A stretch of DNA of 64,000 nt from Fidelibacterota bacterium MT.SAG.3 (lineage in GTDB: Bacteria > Fidelibacterota > SORT01), in NCBI GenBank assembly GCA_004402895.1, contig SORT01000007.1, positions 1 to 64,000 of the forward strand. The letters run 5' to 3'. The position numbers were made by a program, and so were the translations under genes. Positions 46,876 to 58,155 of the stretch are shown here, piece after piece. The notes under the pieces were generated by a model. It ran no database searches. It worked only from the letters and a program-made list of their open reading frames with translations, and was not told the origin of the DNA. The stretch's first letter is position 1; the number at the start of each line of letters is the position of its first letter.

Positions 46876-47706
46876 ATGCTGGGACAAACAATATTTGCAC
46901 TGATCATAGGAATGTTAATCATGCCTATGGCAGCAATAGCTCAGGACATGGGGGAGAGCGATTCTTCGATGATGGAGAGTGATACTTCCATGCACGATAT
47001 GGCGATGGAAATGAGCGCTGCTTTAATGTATGAGGCAGAGGGAGATTCATTGCATTCAGCATTTGACACAGACGGAGCATTAGAAGCGTATTTAGAGGCG
47101 AACGAAGAGGATCCGGAAAATACGACTTACATCTGGAAAATAGTGCGTGAATACGCCGACAAAGGAATATTTGCCGACGATGACGATGAGATGGAAGCTG
47201 CATATATTGAAGGCGAGACATGGGCAAGAAAGTGTGTGGCTATGGCTCCGGAAGACGGCAATTGTCATCTATACCTCGCTATAGCCGTCGGTAGGATAGC
47301 AGAATCAAAAAGTGGCAAAACCAAAGTAAGACTTTCAAGAGAAGTTAATGAAGAAGCCGCCAAATCAATTGAGCTCAACCCTAATCTTGATGGCGCATAT
47401 CATGTGCTCGGGCGTTGGAACAGAGAAGTTGTTGCGCTTCCATGGTACCTGAAAGCCGCTGTAAGCATGTTTTTAGGAGGACTGCCATCTGCAACGAATG
47501 ACGAAGCCGTAAAGAATTTCAATATGGCGATCGATCTTCGACCGGATCGGATGCTGCATTATTTTGAGTTAGGTGTTACTTATAAATACATGGGCGAAAA
47601 AGAGAAAGCCAAAATTAAATTTGAAAAAACGCTTTCAATGGACTTAGTAGAACGCAAAGATGAAAGCAGGCACGAAGAAGCGAGAAAATATTTATCTAAG
47701 CTCTGA
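46876..47706 (+). CDS. Exported TPR-like protein
   Basis: 276 aa; signal peptide AAIA|QDM; LEAYLEANEEDPENTTY and AVKNFNMAIDLRPDRMLHYFELGVTYKYMGEKEKAKIKFEKTL TPR units. Confidence 0.8.
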   Translation: MLGQTIFALIIGMLIMPMAAIAQDMGESDSSMMESDTSMHDMAMEMSAALMYEAEGDSLHSAFDTDGALEAYLEANEEDPENTTYIWKIVREYADKGIFADDDDEMEAAYIEGETWARKCVAMAPEDGNCHLYLAIAVGRIAESKSGKTKVRLSREVNEEAAKSIELNPNLDGAYHVLGRWNREVVALPWYLKAAVSMFLGGLPSATNDEAVKNFNMAIDLRPDRMLHYFELGVTYKYMGEKEKAKIKFEKTLSMDLVERKDESRHEEARKYLSKL

Positions 47707-47785
47707 TCAGCTTGCTGCAATTTAGCAAATTGACATAAATAATAGATCGATTCCGAGTAAATTTTTATAAGGGAGTTAGAATCGC

Positions 47786-49372
47786 ATGAATATATGCAAG
47801 TATCTTTGCATCAGCGTTGTAATACTGATGTGGACAGGGAATATATTAGCTCAAAGAATTAGAATTGTTGAATTGACCCCTTTTGATCCAAATAGATCAT
47901 CTGCTACAATAATTTACTTACCGAGTAATTCTGAAAGTTATAACTCATTGAGATTGTCTTCGATGGGAAGCGGATTAAACGGCATAGTCAGCGATGGAAT
48001 TTCTGATTATTTCAGAAATCCTGCAGATCTGAATATGGATTAGCAAAGAGCTTATTACCTTGATTTCGATAATAAAGGTGCTTCAAATGATTTGCGAATC
48101 AGTTTGTTCTCGCCTTTGTTAAACGGGCAATTTGGTCTATCATTTAGTGGAAATACATCTGAAAACATTACGACGAACAATAGGACAGATCCTGAGTTAG
48201 ACTTATTTGAAGAGAATGTAACTGCTATTTCCAGTAATCGCAAAACATCAAATAGCAGTTACAATATTCATCTATGGTGGGCAAATAATCTATCCAAAAA
48301 CTTTCAGTACGGGTTTAATTATATAAAAAAAAGCTCTGATTTCAACTCTAGCCGAGTTAACACATCCTCAAGAACAACTGCGAGGACAGATATTTTTAAT
48401 GAATCAACTACTGTAAGCAGCAGAGTTGATAGCAGATTGACTGATAACGATAGAGAAGTGAATGTAAACACAATCAGAGTCGGTTTAATATTCGGATCAT
48501 TACCCGGTGTTGTCGTTGATATGGTTTTAAAAGCTGAATTTAATGATATCAACTCTGACGCTCTTGCCAACAGAATGACCAATAATAGTTATTCATATAT
48601 ACGACCAAATTATTCCAGCACGTCGGAATTTACCGACGTCACCTTAAACGTAATTGATAGTAAAGGTAATAATTCTGTATACGGATTGAAAATTAATGTC
48701 AAGAAAGAGATAAACGAGAATGTCATACAAAGCTATTTTCTTTCTTATGATAGGATCAATTTTGATTTTTCAGTGAATGAGATGAAAAGTGATTCTATGA
48801 CTTCCTATCAAAAAAGAGATTCGATATTCTCAAATACAAATAATTCCTTTTTATCTGAACAGAATTCAAACTATGATATTACGGCAGCGTATGTATTAGG
48901 AATTGGCTTTGGAAGAGAGATCAGACTTGAGAAAGCTCTCGTCGGCATAGGCGCAATTGCAAAAATATCTAAGGCAAATTGGGATGATGAATTAAGCGGT
49001 TCGTCCACGCGATTAACAGATATATCGAACAATGACACCACATATCAACAAAGCTCATCTGCCGAATTGGCATCAGTGAATAAAAGTGACGTTAGTGCAG
49101 TTTTAATCAGTTTCCCTTTAGGAGGAGAAGTCAATGTTTCGAAAAAAGTCAGTCTCAGATTGGGAGTAGAATTCAACGTCATTTTTTCTAAGAACAAAAT
49201 AACTTCCTCATCGGGCAGTCTATTATCAAATTCAGAAAACAGATCACTGCGGGATATTAAAAGTTTCGGAATCGGCTACAAACACTCTGAGAAGTTTAGT
49301 ATTGACTTGATGGCGATAGGTAATTTAGCACAAATTTCCACATGGAGGGTTTCTATTCGGTACGGCTTATAG
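47786..49372 (+). pseudogene. Exported beta-rich protein interrupted by one in-frame TAG (48041-48043)
   Basis: ORFs 47786-48043 and 48092-49372 share one frame; reading through gives ...FRNPADLNMD*QRAYYLDFDNKGASNDLRISLFSPLLNG... Confidence 0.7.
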
Positions 49373-49482
49373 CAGCATCCCGTAGAACTACTCTTAATAT
49401 CCGAGTTAGTCTAAAGCAACGTTTCAAATTAAAACATTCCCCCTAAATCACTGATAAATAGGGAAAATTCGTTAAATAACAC

Positions 49483-49511
49483 TTGAAATCGCCTCATATT
49501 TATCGTATATT
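49483..49511 (+). promoter_or_regulatory. Putative sigma70-like promoter of uvrA
   Basis: TTGAAA - 17 bp - TATATT, 26 bp upstream of the GTG start. Confidence 0.45.
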
Positions 49512-49537
49512 CTTTGCTCGGTAAATAACGGAGAACG

Positions 49538-52372
49538 GTGGCAGCTAAGAAGATAATAGTACGCGGAGCGAAGGAACATAACCTTCAAAATATAAATATT
49601 GATATACCCAGGGAGAAGTTGGTTGTAATTACGGGGCTTTCCGGTTCAGGTAAATCCTCACTCGCTTTCGACACGATATACGCAGAAGGACAACGGCGGT
49701 ACGTCGAATCTCTATCATCATATGCGCGTCAATTTCTCGGGCTTATGGAGAAACCGGATGTGGAGTACATCGAGGGTCTTTCACCTGCTATTTCGATAGA
49801 ACAAAAAGGCACATCCAAGAATCCACGTTCCACAGTCGGTACGGTAACTGAAATCTATGACTATCTCCGGTTGCTGTTTGCGCGTATTGGGATTCCCTAT
49901 TGCTATAATTGCGGAAAACGGGTGGAGAAACAAACGGTTCAGCAAATTGTGGATGCAATCCTTCATCTTCCGGAAGGAAAGCGGATACATATTCTCTCTC
50001 CGATTGTCAGGGGTCGAAAAGGAGAATATCGGGAGTCATTGAAGGAGATTCAGAAAAAAGGATTTGTACGCGTTCGTATTGACGGAACTGTCGCCGATTT
50101 GGATAAGCTCCCGAAACTTGAGAAAAATAAAAAACATAATATAGAGATTGTTGTAGACAGGCTCGTAGTAAAGCCTGAGATAAAGGATCGACTGACAGAT
50201 TCGGTCGAGACGGCGTTGCACCTCAGTAACGGATTGATTTATATCGATGTTGTCGGAGGTGAAATGCAGACATTCAGTGAGCAATTTGCCTGTGTTGATT
50301 GCGAAATATCCTATGAGGAACTTACTCCGAGGATGTTTTCTTTCAATAGTCCGTATGGAGCGTGCCATCATTGTCATGGTCTTGGAACACAGATGGATAT
50401 CGATCCTGAAATGGTCATACCTGATAAATCAAAATCTCTCGCACAGGGCGCTATGGAGCCGATAGGCGGTCAACCGCGCGGTAATTGGTTCTCATCCATA
50501 CTGAAGAGCGTTGCCGCTGAATATGATTTTGATTTTGTTACTCCGTGGCGGGAGCTTTCCGAAGAGGCGCAGGAGATATTACTTTACGGCTCGGGGGATA
50601 GAGAGATAAACGTAAAATACGTTCACAGCAACGGAAAAGCCAAAGGAGAGTATCAGACAAAATTTGAGGGAGTTATACCTAATCTCAAGAGAAGGTATAA
50701 TCAAACAGGCTCTGCCGGTATCAGGCAGTGGATCGAAAAATTCATGTCCATTAAAGCATGTCCGATATGCCTTGGAAGTAAGCTGAAAAAAGAGAGCCTT
50801 GCAGTCAGGATAGGGGATTTGAATATACAGGACGTTACTTCGATGTCGATAAAAGACTCATACGATTTTATTCGTTCATTGAAGCTGGGTAAGACCGATA
50901 CAGAGATAGCAAACCAGATAATCGGAGAGGTCAAGGGACGGTTGAAGTTTCTTATCAATGTCGGGCTCGACTATCTCTCTCTCAACAGACGTTCAAGCAC
51001 TCTATCCGGCGGGGAATCGCAGAGAATTCGTCTCGCAACTCAGATCGGTTCTCAACTTATGGGCGTTTTATATATACTTGACGAGCCTTCGATCGGTCTT
51101 CATCAGCGGGATAATCTGCGACTTATCAATGCCTTGAAGAAACTCAGAGATATGGGGAATACGGTATTAGTGGTCGAACACGACCGGGAGATCATTGAAG
51201 CGGCTGATTGGGTGGTAGATATGGGACCAGGGGCGGGTAAGAACGGTGGGTTTGTGGTGGCAAAGGGAACACCCGCGTCTCTAAAGCGGTCCGCCAAGTC
51301 TATTACAGGAAAATATCTTTCGGGTAAAAAGAAGATAGTCATACCTAAAAAGAGACGTAAACACAACGGAAGAGTCCTTCATTTGAAGGGCGCAAGCGGG
51401 CATAATTTAAAAAAAATAGATATCATGATTCCGTTAGGGACCTTCACGGCGGTAACCGGTGTATCGGGTTCAGGCAAGAGCACATTGATAAATGAAACCC
51501 TCTATCCGGCGCTGATGAGGGAGATCTATTCGACAAAAGCTCATCCTCTCTCTCACACCTCGATTGAAGGGATGAAGTATGTAGATAAAGTGGTGGATAT
51601 TGATCAGTCTCCCATAGGAAGAACGCCACGCTCGAATCCCGCTACTTACACGGGCACATTTACATATATCAGAGATCTATTCAGCAACCTTCCTGAATCT
51701 AAAATTGCGGGATATAAACCGGGTCGCTTCAGTTTCAATGTAAAAGGAGGAAGGTGCGAGTCCTGTGAAGGTGACGGGGTAATAAAGATAGAAATGCATT
51801 TCTTATCCGATGTTTACGTTCAATGCGAAGTGTGTGAGGGAAAGCGCTACAACAGGGAAACGCTCGGAATTCGCTATAAAGGAATGAATATATCAGATAT
51901 TCTTGAAATGACGGTGAGCGATGCGCTTCAATTCTTTGATAAAATACCTCGAATTAAAAAGAGGCTTCAAACATTATATGACGTAGGACTAAGTTATATC
52001 CATCTTGGTCAGCAAGCTACGACCCTTTCCGGCGGAGAGGCTCAAAGAGTTAAGCTTGCCACAGAGTTAAGTAAATTAGACACCGGTAATACGATATATA
52101 TTCTTGATGAACCGACTACGGGATTGCACTTCGAAGATATTAAAATGCTTCTCAAAGTATTGAACCGACTTGTAGATCTTGGGAACACGGTTCTGATCAT
52201 AGAACACAATCTTGACGTCATCAAAGTTGCGGACTATCTGATCGATTTAGGACCTGAAGGGGGAGATGCCGGCGGAATGGTGGTAGCCTCCGGAACACCT
52301 GAAGAGGTTGCCAAGGTGAAAGGCTCTTATACGGGACAATTTTTGAAGGAAGTGTTGAATGGACGGACGTAA
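49538..52372 (+). CDS. uvrA: Excinuclease ABC subunit UvrA
   Basis: 944 aa; two Walker A ([28 protein letters not shown]), zinc-finger CxxC modules, [17 protein letters not shown]. Confidence 0.98.
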   Translation: MAAKKIIVRGAKEHNLQNINIDIPREKLVVITGLSGSGKSSLAFDTIYAEGQRRYVESLSSYARQFLGLMEKPDVEYIEGLSPAISIEQKGTSKNPRSTVGTVTEIYDYLRLLFARIGIPYCYNCGKRVEKQTVQQIVDAILHLPEGKRIHILSPIVRGRKGEYRESLKEIQKKGFVRVRIDGTVADLDKLPKLEKNKKHNIEIVVDRLVVKPEIKDRLTDSVETALHLSNGLIYIDVVGGEMQTFSEQFACVDCEISYEELTPRMFSFNSPYGACHHCHGLGTQMDIDPEMVIPDKSKSLAQGAMEPIGGQPRGNWFSSILKSVAAEYDFDFVTPWRELSEEAQEILLYGSGDREINVKYVHSNGKAKGEYQTKFEGVIPNLKRRYNQTGSAGIRQWIEKFMSIKACPICLGSKLKKESLAVRIGDLNIQDVTSMSIKDSYDFIRSLKLGKTDTEIANQIIGEVKGRLKFLINVGLDYLSLNRRSSTLSGGESQRIRLATQIGSQLMGVLYILDEPSIGLHQRDNLRLINALKKLRDMGNTVLVVEHDREIIEAADWVVDMGPGAGKNGGFVVAKGTPASLKRSAKSITGKYLSGKKKIVIPKKRRKHNGRVLHLKGASGHNLKKIDIMIPLGTFTAVTGVSGSGKSTLINETLYPALMREIYSTKAHPLSHTSIEGMKYVDKVVDIDQSPIGRTPRSNPATYTGTFTYIRDLFSNLPESKIAGYKPGRFSFNVKGGRCESCEGDGVIKIEMHFLSDVYVQCEVCEGKRYNRETLGIRYKGMNISDILEMTVSDALQFFDKIPRIKKRLQTLYDVGLSYIHLGQQATTLSGGEAQRVKLATELSKLDTGNTIYILDEPTTGLHFEDIKMLLKVLNRLVDLGNTVLIIEHNLDVIKVADYLIDLGPEGGDAGGMVVASGTPEEVAKVKGSYTGQFLKEVLNGRT

Positions 52373-52434
52373 AAATCACTTGGAATTGAGGCTATTATTT
52401 CTTATATTACAATAACTTATAGCAATTATTATTT

Positions 52435-53286
52435 ATGAATCCTCACCATTTTGATATAGATACTTTGACCTTTACAGCCAAAGAGATCAGAGGCGATATT
52501 CTACGTATGCTTGAAAAAGCAGGCTCGGGTCATCCGGGAGGATCACTCGGAATGGCTGACATTTTCACGGCGCTATATTTTAACATTCTCAATCATAGTC
52601 CCGAAGATCCTTTATGGTCGGAGAGGGATAGAGTCGTACTGTCGAATGGGCATATTTGTCCGGTACTTTATGCAACTTTGGCAAGATCGGGATATTTTGA
52701 TTTGGAGGAGTTGAAAACTCTGAGAGTGCTTGGTTCGCGCTTACAAGGGCATCCAAGCAGACTCGATCTTCCGGGTATTGAAACAAGTGCCGCATCATTG
52801 GGTCAAGGTCTTAGTATCTCTGTAGGCATGGCTCTGGCTGCTCGTTTGGATAAAGAGAAGCATAAGATATTCGCTTTACTAAGCGACGGTGAGTTACAGG
52901 AAGGCTCAAGCTGGGAAGCAGCCAATGCAGCAGCGAAATGGCAATTGGATAACCTGATAGCCGTTGTAGACAGGAACAACATCCAGATAGACGGAAATAC
53001 GGAGGATATTTTTCCGCTCGAACCGCTGAGGGATAAGTTCGAGGCATTCAATTGGATAGTATTAGAGATAAACGGAAACGACATGGAACAAATTCTTCAA
53101 GTGTTTGAAAGCGCTATAAAAATGAAAGGGCAGCCGGTTTGTATCATTGCGCATACTACGCCGGGAAAAGGTGTCTCCTTCATGGAGAATAAGTATGAGT
53201 GGCATGGTATTGCGCCGAGCAGAATAGAAATGATGGAGGGCTTGGCGGAGTTGAGGCTTGAAGAGGTTGCGTATGAAAGGAATTAG
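52435..53286 (+). CDS. Transketolase N-terminal subunit
   Basis: 283 aa; GSGHPGGSLGMADIFTALYF, LSDGELQEGSSWEAANAAAKWQLDNLIAVVDRNNIQIDG. Confidence 0.95.
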   Translation: MNPHHFDIDTLTFTAKEIRGDILRMLEKAGSGHPGGSLGMADIFTALYFNILNHSPEDPLWSERDRVVLSNGHICPVLYATLARSGYFDLEELKTLRVLGSRLQGHPSRLDLPGIETSAASLGQGLSISVGMALAARLDKEKHKIFALLSDGELQEGSSWEAANAAAKWQLDNLIAVVDRNNIQIDGNTEDIFPLEPLRDKFEAFNWIVLEINGNDMEQILQVFESAIKMKGQPVCIIAHTTPGKGVSFMENKYEWHGIAPSRIEMMEGLAELRLEEVAYERN

Positions 53287-54259
53287 GGCAGAGATGAAGT
53301 TAGCGCCCAATTTATTCAAGAATCCGGAGCTCAAAGCAACCAGGGCAGGATTTGGGTCCGCTATGACCGCTCTTGGAGAATCAGACGAAAATGTCGTCGC
53401 TCTCTGCGCCGATCTTTCGGGCAGCCTGAAGTTGGGAGATTTCATTAGTAAATGGCCTGACAGGTTTTTTCAGAGTGGTGTCGCCGAGCAAAATATGGTA
53501 AACATGGCAGTCGGATTGGCTCTTTCCGGGAAAATCCCGTTTGCTACAAGTTTCGGTGTTTTTATGCCGATGAGGACCTTAGATCAGATACGTATCTCTG
53601 TTTGTTACAATAATGCAAACGTTAAACTTGCCGCCTCGCATACAGGAATCACTGTCGGACCTGATGGCGCAACGCACCAAGTTTTGGAAGATATAGCAGT
53701 AATGCGTGTATTGCCCAAAATGAAGGTAATAGTTCCTGCAGATGCTGTTGAGACCGAGAAGGCTACGATAAGCGCGGCAAAGATAGACGGACCTGTTTAT
53801 CTACGCTTCGGAAGACAAAACGCCCCTGTATATACTACCAAAGATACTCCGTTTGAGATAGGCAAAATAAACAAATTGAGAGATGGAAAAGATGTGGCGA
53901 TAGTTGCATGCGGAGTTATGGTATATATATCCCTTCTTGCCGCGGAAGAATTGTCAAAGAACGGAATTGAGGCAAGTGTGCTGAACTGCCATACGATCAA
54001 ACCGATAGATTCCGAAGCATTGATAAAAGCCGCAAAAGAGTGTGGCGCGGTCGTAACTGCGGAAGAACATCAAAAAAGCGGCGGATTGGGCAGCGCGGTA
54101 GCAGAAGTTCTTGTGGAATCGGAGAGTGTTCCGATGGAGATAATAGGAATCGAAGACCGGTTTGGCGAATCAGGGGAATCGGACGAGTTGATGGAAAAAT
54201 ACGGTTTGACTTCGACAAATATCGTTAAGGCAGTTAAAAACGTTCTCAAGAGAAAATGA
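53258..54259 (+). CDS. Transketolase C-terminal subunit
   Basis: 333 aa; [54 protein letters not shown]; overlaps N-terminal subunit gene. Confidence 0.95.
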   Translation: MKRLRMKGIRAEMKLAPNLFKNPELKATRAGFGSAMTALGESDENVVALCADLSGSLKLGDFISKWPDRFFQSGVAEQNMVNMAVGLALSGKIPFATSFGVFMPMRTLDQIRISVCYNNANVKLAASHTGITVGPDGATHQVLEDIAVMRVLPKMKVIVPADAVETEKATISAAKIDGPVYLRFGRQNAPVYTTKDTPFEIGKINKLRDGKDVAIVACGVMVYISLLAAEELSKNGIEASVLNCHTIKPIDSEALIKAAKECGAVVTAEEHQKSGGLGSAVAEVLVESESVPMEIIGIEDRFGESGESDELMEKYGLTSTNIVKAVKNVLKRK

Positions 54260-55299
54260 CAGAAAAAGAAAATTTAAGAGTTGATATTTCAAATCCCGGC
54301 GGGATCAAAGAAGAGCACGAACTTGAGATGTCATTACGTCCGCAGTTCTTCAATGATTTTATCGGGCAGGAGAAGGTTGTTGACAACCTGAAATTATATA
54401 TCAAGGCTGCTCTCGGAAGAAACGAACCGCTTGATCATGTGTTGTTATTCGGTCCCCCGGGGCTTGGAAAAACTACAGTCGCAAATATCATTGCGAAAGA
54501 GCTTGATGTGAATATTACCATGACATCAGGTCCCACACTTGATAAAGCGGGAGATCTCGCAGGAATTCTAACAAAATTATCTGAGCGGGACGTCTTGTTC
54601 ATAGATGAGGTGCACAGGTTGAGTTCAAATGTGGAAGAATATTTATATTCGGCTATGGAAGATTATCATATCGATATAATGATAGATAAGGGACCTAATG
54701 CGAGGAGTGTGCAGCTCAATCTTCCCGGATTCACATTGATAGGAGCAACCACAAGGGCAGGATTACTAACGTCGCCCTTGAGAGCGCGCTTCGGAGTAGT
54801 GGAACGGCTTGATTTTTATGAGATTGAAAATTTGCGGGATGTTATCAATCGTTCGGCGAAGATACTTCAAGTCGAGATCGAGGAAAAAGCATCTTGGGAA
54901 ATTGCAAGAAGATCCAGAGGCACTCCACGGATAGCCAACAGGTTATTAAGGAGAGTCAGGGATTTCGCGCAAGTGGATGGGTCGGGAGTCATTACTCTTG
55001 AATTGTCTAAAGGAGCATTGAAAAAACTCCAGGTTGACGAGATAGGGTTAGATGATATGGACAAAAGAATAATATCGACAATAATAGAAAAGTTCAATGG
55101 AGGTCCTGTCGGTTTAAGCAGCCTTGCTGTGGCAGTAGGTGAAGAAGGCAATACCATCGAAGAGGTTTATGAGCCTTTTCTGATCAAAGAAGGCTTTCTT
55201 CAGCGCACACAAAGAGGCAGGGAAGCAACAGACCATGCATATAAACATTTTGGTTTGGATAAGCCAGTGAAAAAGCAGGGAACATTATTTACAGATTAG
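54256..55299 (+). CDS. ruvB: Holliday junction DNA helicase RuvB
   Basis: 347 aa; [74 protein letters not shown]. Confidence 0.98.
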   Translation: MTEKENLRVDISNPGGIKEEHELEMSLRPQFFNDFIGQEKVVDNLKLYIKAALGRNEPLDHVLLFGPPGLGKTTVANIIAKELDVNITMTSGPTLDKAGDLAGILTKLSERDVLFIDEVHRLSSNVEEYLYSAMEDYHIDIMIDKGPNARSVQLNLPGFTLIGATTRAGLLTSPLRARFGVVERLDFYEIENLRDVINRSAKILQVEIEEKASWEIARRSRGTPRIANRLLRRVRDFAQVDGSGVITLELSKGALKKLQVDEIGLDDMDKRIISTIIEKFNGGPVGLSSLAVAVGEEGNTIEEVYEPFLIKEGFLQRTQRGREATDHAYKHFGLDKPVKKQGTLFTD

Positions 55300-55312
55300 G
55301 AGAAAGATAACT

Positions 55313-56350
55313 ATGGGGATGAGATTAGTAGAATTCCAATATAATTTGCCGGAGAGATTTATTGCGCAAAAACCTCTTAAAAGGAGAGACGCATCTAAAT
55401 TGATGGTTCTTCATAAGGATACGGGGAAAATTGAGCATAGAAAATTTACAAATATAGTGGACTACCTGGACAAAGATGATACTTTAGTCATAAATGAGAC
55501 AAAAGTATTTCCTGCGAGAGTACAGGCGATAAAAGAAAAAACGAATGCCAAAGTAGAACTTTTCTTGCTAAGAGAATTAGAGAGCAACATGTGGGAAGTA
55601 TTGGTAAAGCCCGCTCGTAAAGTGAGAATAGGAAACAAATTGAAAATTACCAGAGATGTATCTTGTGATGTCATCGATAATACTATATCGGGCGGCAGAG
55701 TCGTACGATTTTCTTGTAACGGTGATGATGTATATAAGATAATAGACAAGGTCGGCGCGGCTCCCCTACCTCCATACATCAAACGTAAAGCAACCGCTAC
55801 AGATAAAAAACGCTATCAGACGGTCTATGCGCGGCATACCGGAGCAGTTGCGGCTCCGACGGCCGGGTTACACTTTACAAAACCGCTATTAGAAAAAATT
55901 AAGAAGAAGGGCGTAAATGTTGTCCCAATTGTTCTTAACGTCGGTCTTGGAACCTTCAAACCGGTTCAAGTCGAAGACCTGTCAAGGCACAGAATGGACT
56001 CGGAATATTTTGAAATACCGATAAGCGCAGCAGACATAGTTAATAAAACGATGGAAGACGGTAAGAAGATAATGGGAGTCGGAACAACATCAGCCAGAGC
56101 TATGGAATCGGTATTTATTACTGAGAATAGAATTAATCCCGGTATGGGCTGGACGGATAAATTCATTTTTCCGCCGTATGATTTTAAAGTTATAAACAAA
56201 TTGATAACGAACTTTCATATGCCCGGGTCTACCTTACTGATGCTTGTCTCCGCCTTTGCTACAAGAGATATGATATTTCACGCTTACGAAGTAGCTAAAA
56301 GGCATAAGTATCGCTTCTATAGTTACGGCGATGCGATGTTGATCCTTTAG
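55313..56350 (+). CDS. queA: S-adenosylmethionine:tRNA ribosyltransferase-isomerase
   Basis: 345 aa; LPERFIAQKPLKRRDASKLMVL, VAAPTAGLHFT, NVGLGTFKPVQVEDL, NFHMPGSTLLMLVSAF. Confidence 0.97.
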   Translation: MGMRLVEFQYNLPERFIAQKPLKRRDASKLMVLHKDTGKIEHRKFTNIVDYLDKDDTLVINETKVFPARVQAIKEKTNAKVELFLLRELESNMWEVLVKPARKVRIGNKLKITRDVSCDVIDNTISGGRVVRFSCNGDDVYKIIDKVGAAPLPPYIKRKATATDKKRYQTVYARHTGAVAAPTAGLHFTKPLLEKIKKKGVNVVPIVLNVGLGTFKPVQVEDLSRHRMDSEYFEIPISAADIVNKTMEDGKKIMGVGTTSARAMESVFITENRINPGMGWTDKFIFPPYDFKVINKLITNFHMPGSTLLMLVSAFATRDMIFHAYEVAKRHKYRFYSYGDAMLIL

Positions 56351-56359
56351 GTTGAAACA

Positions 56360-57052
56360 GTGTCGGTCTCTGCCGTAATCGTAGCTGCGGGCAATTCTAA
56401 AAGAATGAACGACGGGGTAGATAAGCTTGCAGTCGAGCTAAGCGGTAAACCGTTACTTGCTTGGACGATCTCCCGGTTTGAATCTACAGAAATTATCGAC
56501 GAGATAATCGTAGTGACGAGAGAGGATGAGGTCGAAAAAGTAAAAGAAATGACAAAATCGGAAGGGTTCCGGAAAGTCAGCTCGATCGTAAAGGGCGGAG
56601 CATTTCGTCAGGAATCAACACAGAATGGATTGAATGCAACTTCCAACGATTCAACAGTAGTGTTAGTTCACGACGGTGCAAGACCTTTAGTTAGAACTTC
56701 AGATATAAAGAGAATTGTGGAAAGCGCAGAAGAAAACGGAGCTGCGCTGTTGGCTCTGCCGAGTAAGGAGAGTGTCAAAGAAGTTCAAGACGGGAGAGTC
56801 ACGAAAACTCTACCGCGAGAATCGATTTGGCTTGCGCAGACACCTCAAGGATTCAGAAAAGAGCTGTTGCAAAAAGCTCTTTCGGCCGCTGAAAAAGAAG
56901 GATATATCGGAACCGATGAAGCTTCATTAGTGGAGAGAATTGGAGAAGAGGTAGCGGTTATCGAGGGTCATAGTAGCAATATCAAGGTAACTATCAGTTC
57001 AGATATTGGAATAGTGCGATCGTTACTCGAGGGAGAAGAAGAGAGTGCTTAG
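56360..57052 (+). CDS. ispD: 2-C-methyl-D-erythritol 4-phosphate cytidylyltransferase
   Basis: 230 aa, GTG start; VIVAAGNSKRMNDGVDK, LVHDGARPLV, WLAQTPQGFRKELL. Confidence 0.95.
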   Translation: MSVSAVIVAAGNSKRMNDGVDKLAVELSGKPLLAWTISRFESTEIIDEIIVVTREDEVEKVKEMTKSEGFRKVSSIVKGGAFRQESTQNGLNATSNDSTVVLVHDGARPLVRTSDIKRIVESAEENGAALLALPSKESVKEVQDGRVTKTLPRESIWLAQTPQGFRKELLQKALSAAEKEGYIGTDEASLVERIGEEVAVIEGHSSNIKVTISSDIGIVRSLLEGEEESA

Positions 57053-57530
57053 AGTCGGAATAGGTTATGATGTGCATCCGCTTGAAGAGGGTATTCCATT
57101 AATATTAGGCGGTGTGAAAATTCAGTACCCGCTTGGTTTAAGAGGTCATTCGGACGCAGATGTGATATGTCATTCGATCATCGATGCCCTTTTAGGCGCG
57201 GCGAATATCGGAGACATAGGAGAGCATTTTCCCGATACGGATGAGCGATATAAGGGTATTTCATCACTCAAACTTCTCAGTGAATCTGTACTCCTTCTCA
57301 AAGAGAATAGCTGGGAAGTCGTGAATATAGATGTTTCGGTGGTCGCAGAGGAACCGAAAATAAATCCGTATAAGAAAGAGATGATAGAAAATATCTCTAA
57401 TGCCATGAATTGCGATGCAAATTCCGTTTCCATTAAGGCAACCACGAATGAAAAATTGGGTCCAATCGGCAGAGGTGAAGGAATTGCCGCCTTTTCTGTG
57501 GCGATGTTAACAGAGATCGAGAAAAAATAA
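57045..57530 (+). CDS. ispF: 2-C-methyl-D-erythritol 2,4-cyclodiphosphate synthase
   Basis: 161 aa; RVGIGYDVHPLEEG, GHSDADVICHSIIDALLGAANIGDIGEHFPDTD, GEGIAAFSVAML. Confidence 0.97.
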   Translation: MLRVGIGYDVHPLEEGIPLILGGVKIQYPLGLRGHSDADVICHSIIDALLGAANIGDIGEHFPDTDERYKGISSLKLLSESVLLLKENSWEVVNIDVSVVAEEPKINPYKKEMIENISNAMNCDANSVSIKATTNEKLGPIGRGEGIAAFSVAMLTEIEKK

Positions 57531-58153
57531 TGTTCGAAGAATTTATCAACAGTGTCGGCGAAATGGATACGGCTTGGCTTTACGGAATGCTTCTGTTGGC
57601 TGCCTATATGGAAAATGTAATTCCTCCAATCCCCGGAGACAGTGTGGTAATATTCGGCGCATATTTAGTTGGATTGGGTAAAATCGAATTCTTCCCGAGT
57701 CTAATGATCACTACCGTTGGAAGCGTAGCGGGTTTTATGACCTTTTACGTTATCGGCAGATATGGCGGGCGGGAATATTTTAAAGCAAAAAATTTTAAAT
57801 GGTTTGATGCGGGCAGAATGAACAAGGTTGAGGGTTGGATTCAGAAAAGAGGGCTTTTGATCATCCTTGCGAACCGGTTCCTTGCAGGAACGAGGTCGGT
57901 TATTTCGATCTTTGCGGGTTTTGCACGATTAGGCTGGCTGAAGGTTACCGTGTTGGCATTTATATCAAGTCTTGTATGGAATGGAATTCTCATAACTGCA
58001 GGATACTATGCCGGTAAAAATTGGAAATACGTAGAGAGTCTTGTTGAAAATTACAGCATAATTATTTCGGTGCTGATTGTATTGACAATAGTTGTTGGAT
58101 TAGTGCTGTATAAGAGAAGAAACAACACTGTTCAAACATCTGGGGGAAGCTGA
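57530..58153 (+). CDS. DedA/VTT-domain family membrane protein
   Basis: 207 aa; MENVIPPIPGDSVVIFGAYL, GRYGGREYF, NRFLAGTRSVISIFAGFARL. Confidence 0.9.
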   Translation: MFEEFINSVGEMDTAWLYGMLLLAAYMENVIPPIPGDSVVIFGAYLVGLGKIEFFPSLMITTVGSVAGFMTFYVIGRYGGREYFKAKNFKWFDAGRMNKVEGWIQKRGLLIILANRFLAGTRSVISIFAGFARLGWLKVTVLAFISSLVWNGILITAGYYAGKNWKYVESLVENYSIIISVLIVLTIVVGLVLYKRRNNTVQTSGGS

Positions 58154-58155
58154 TC

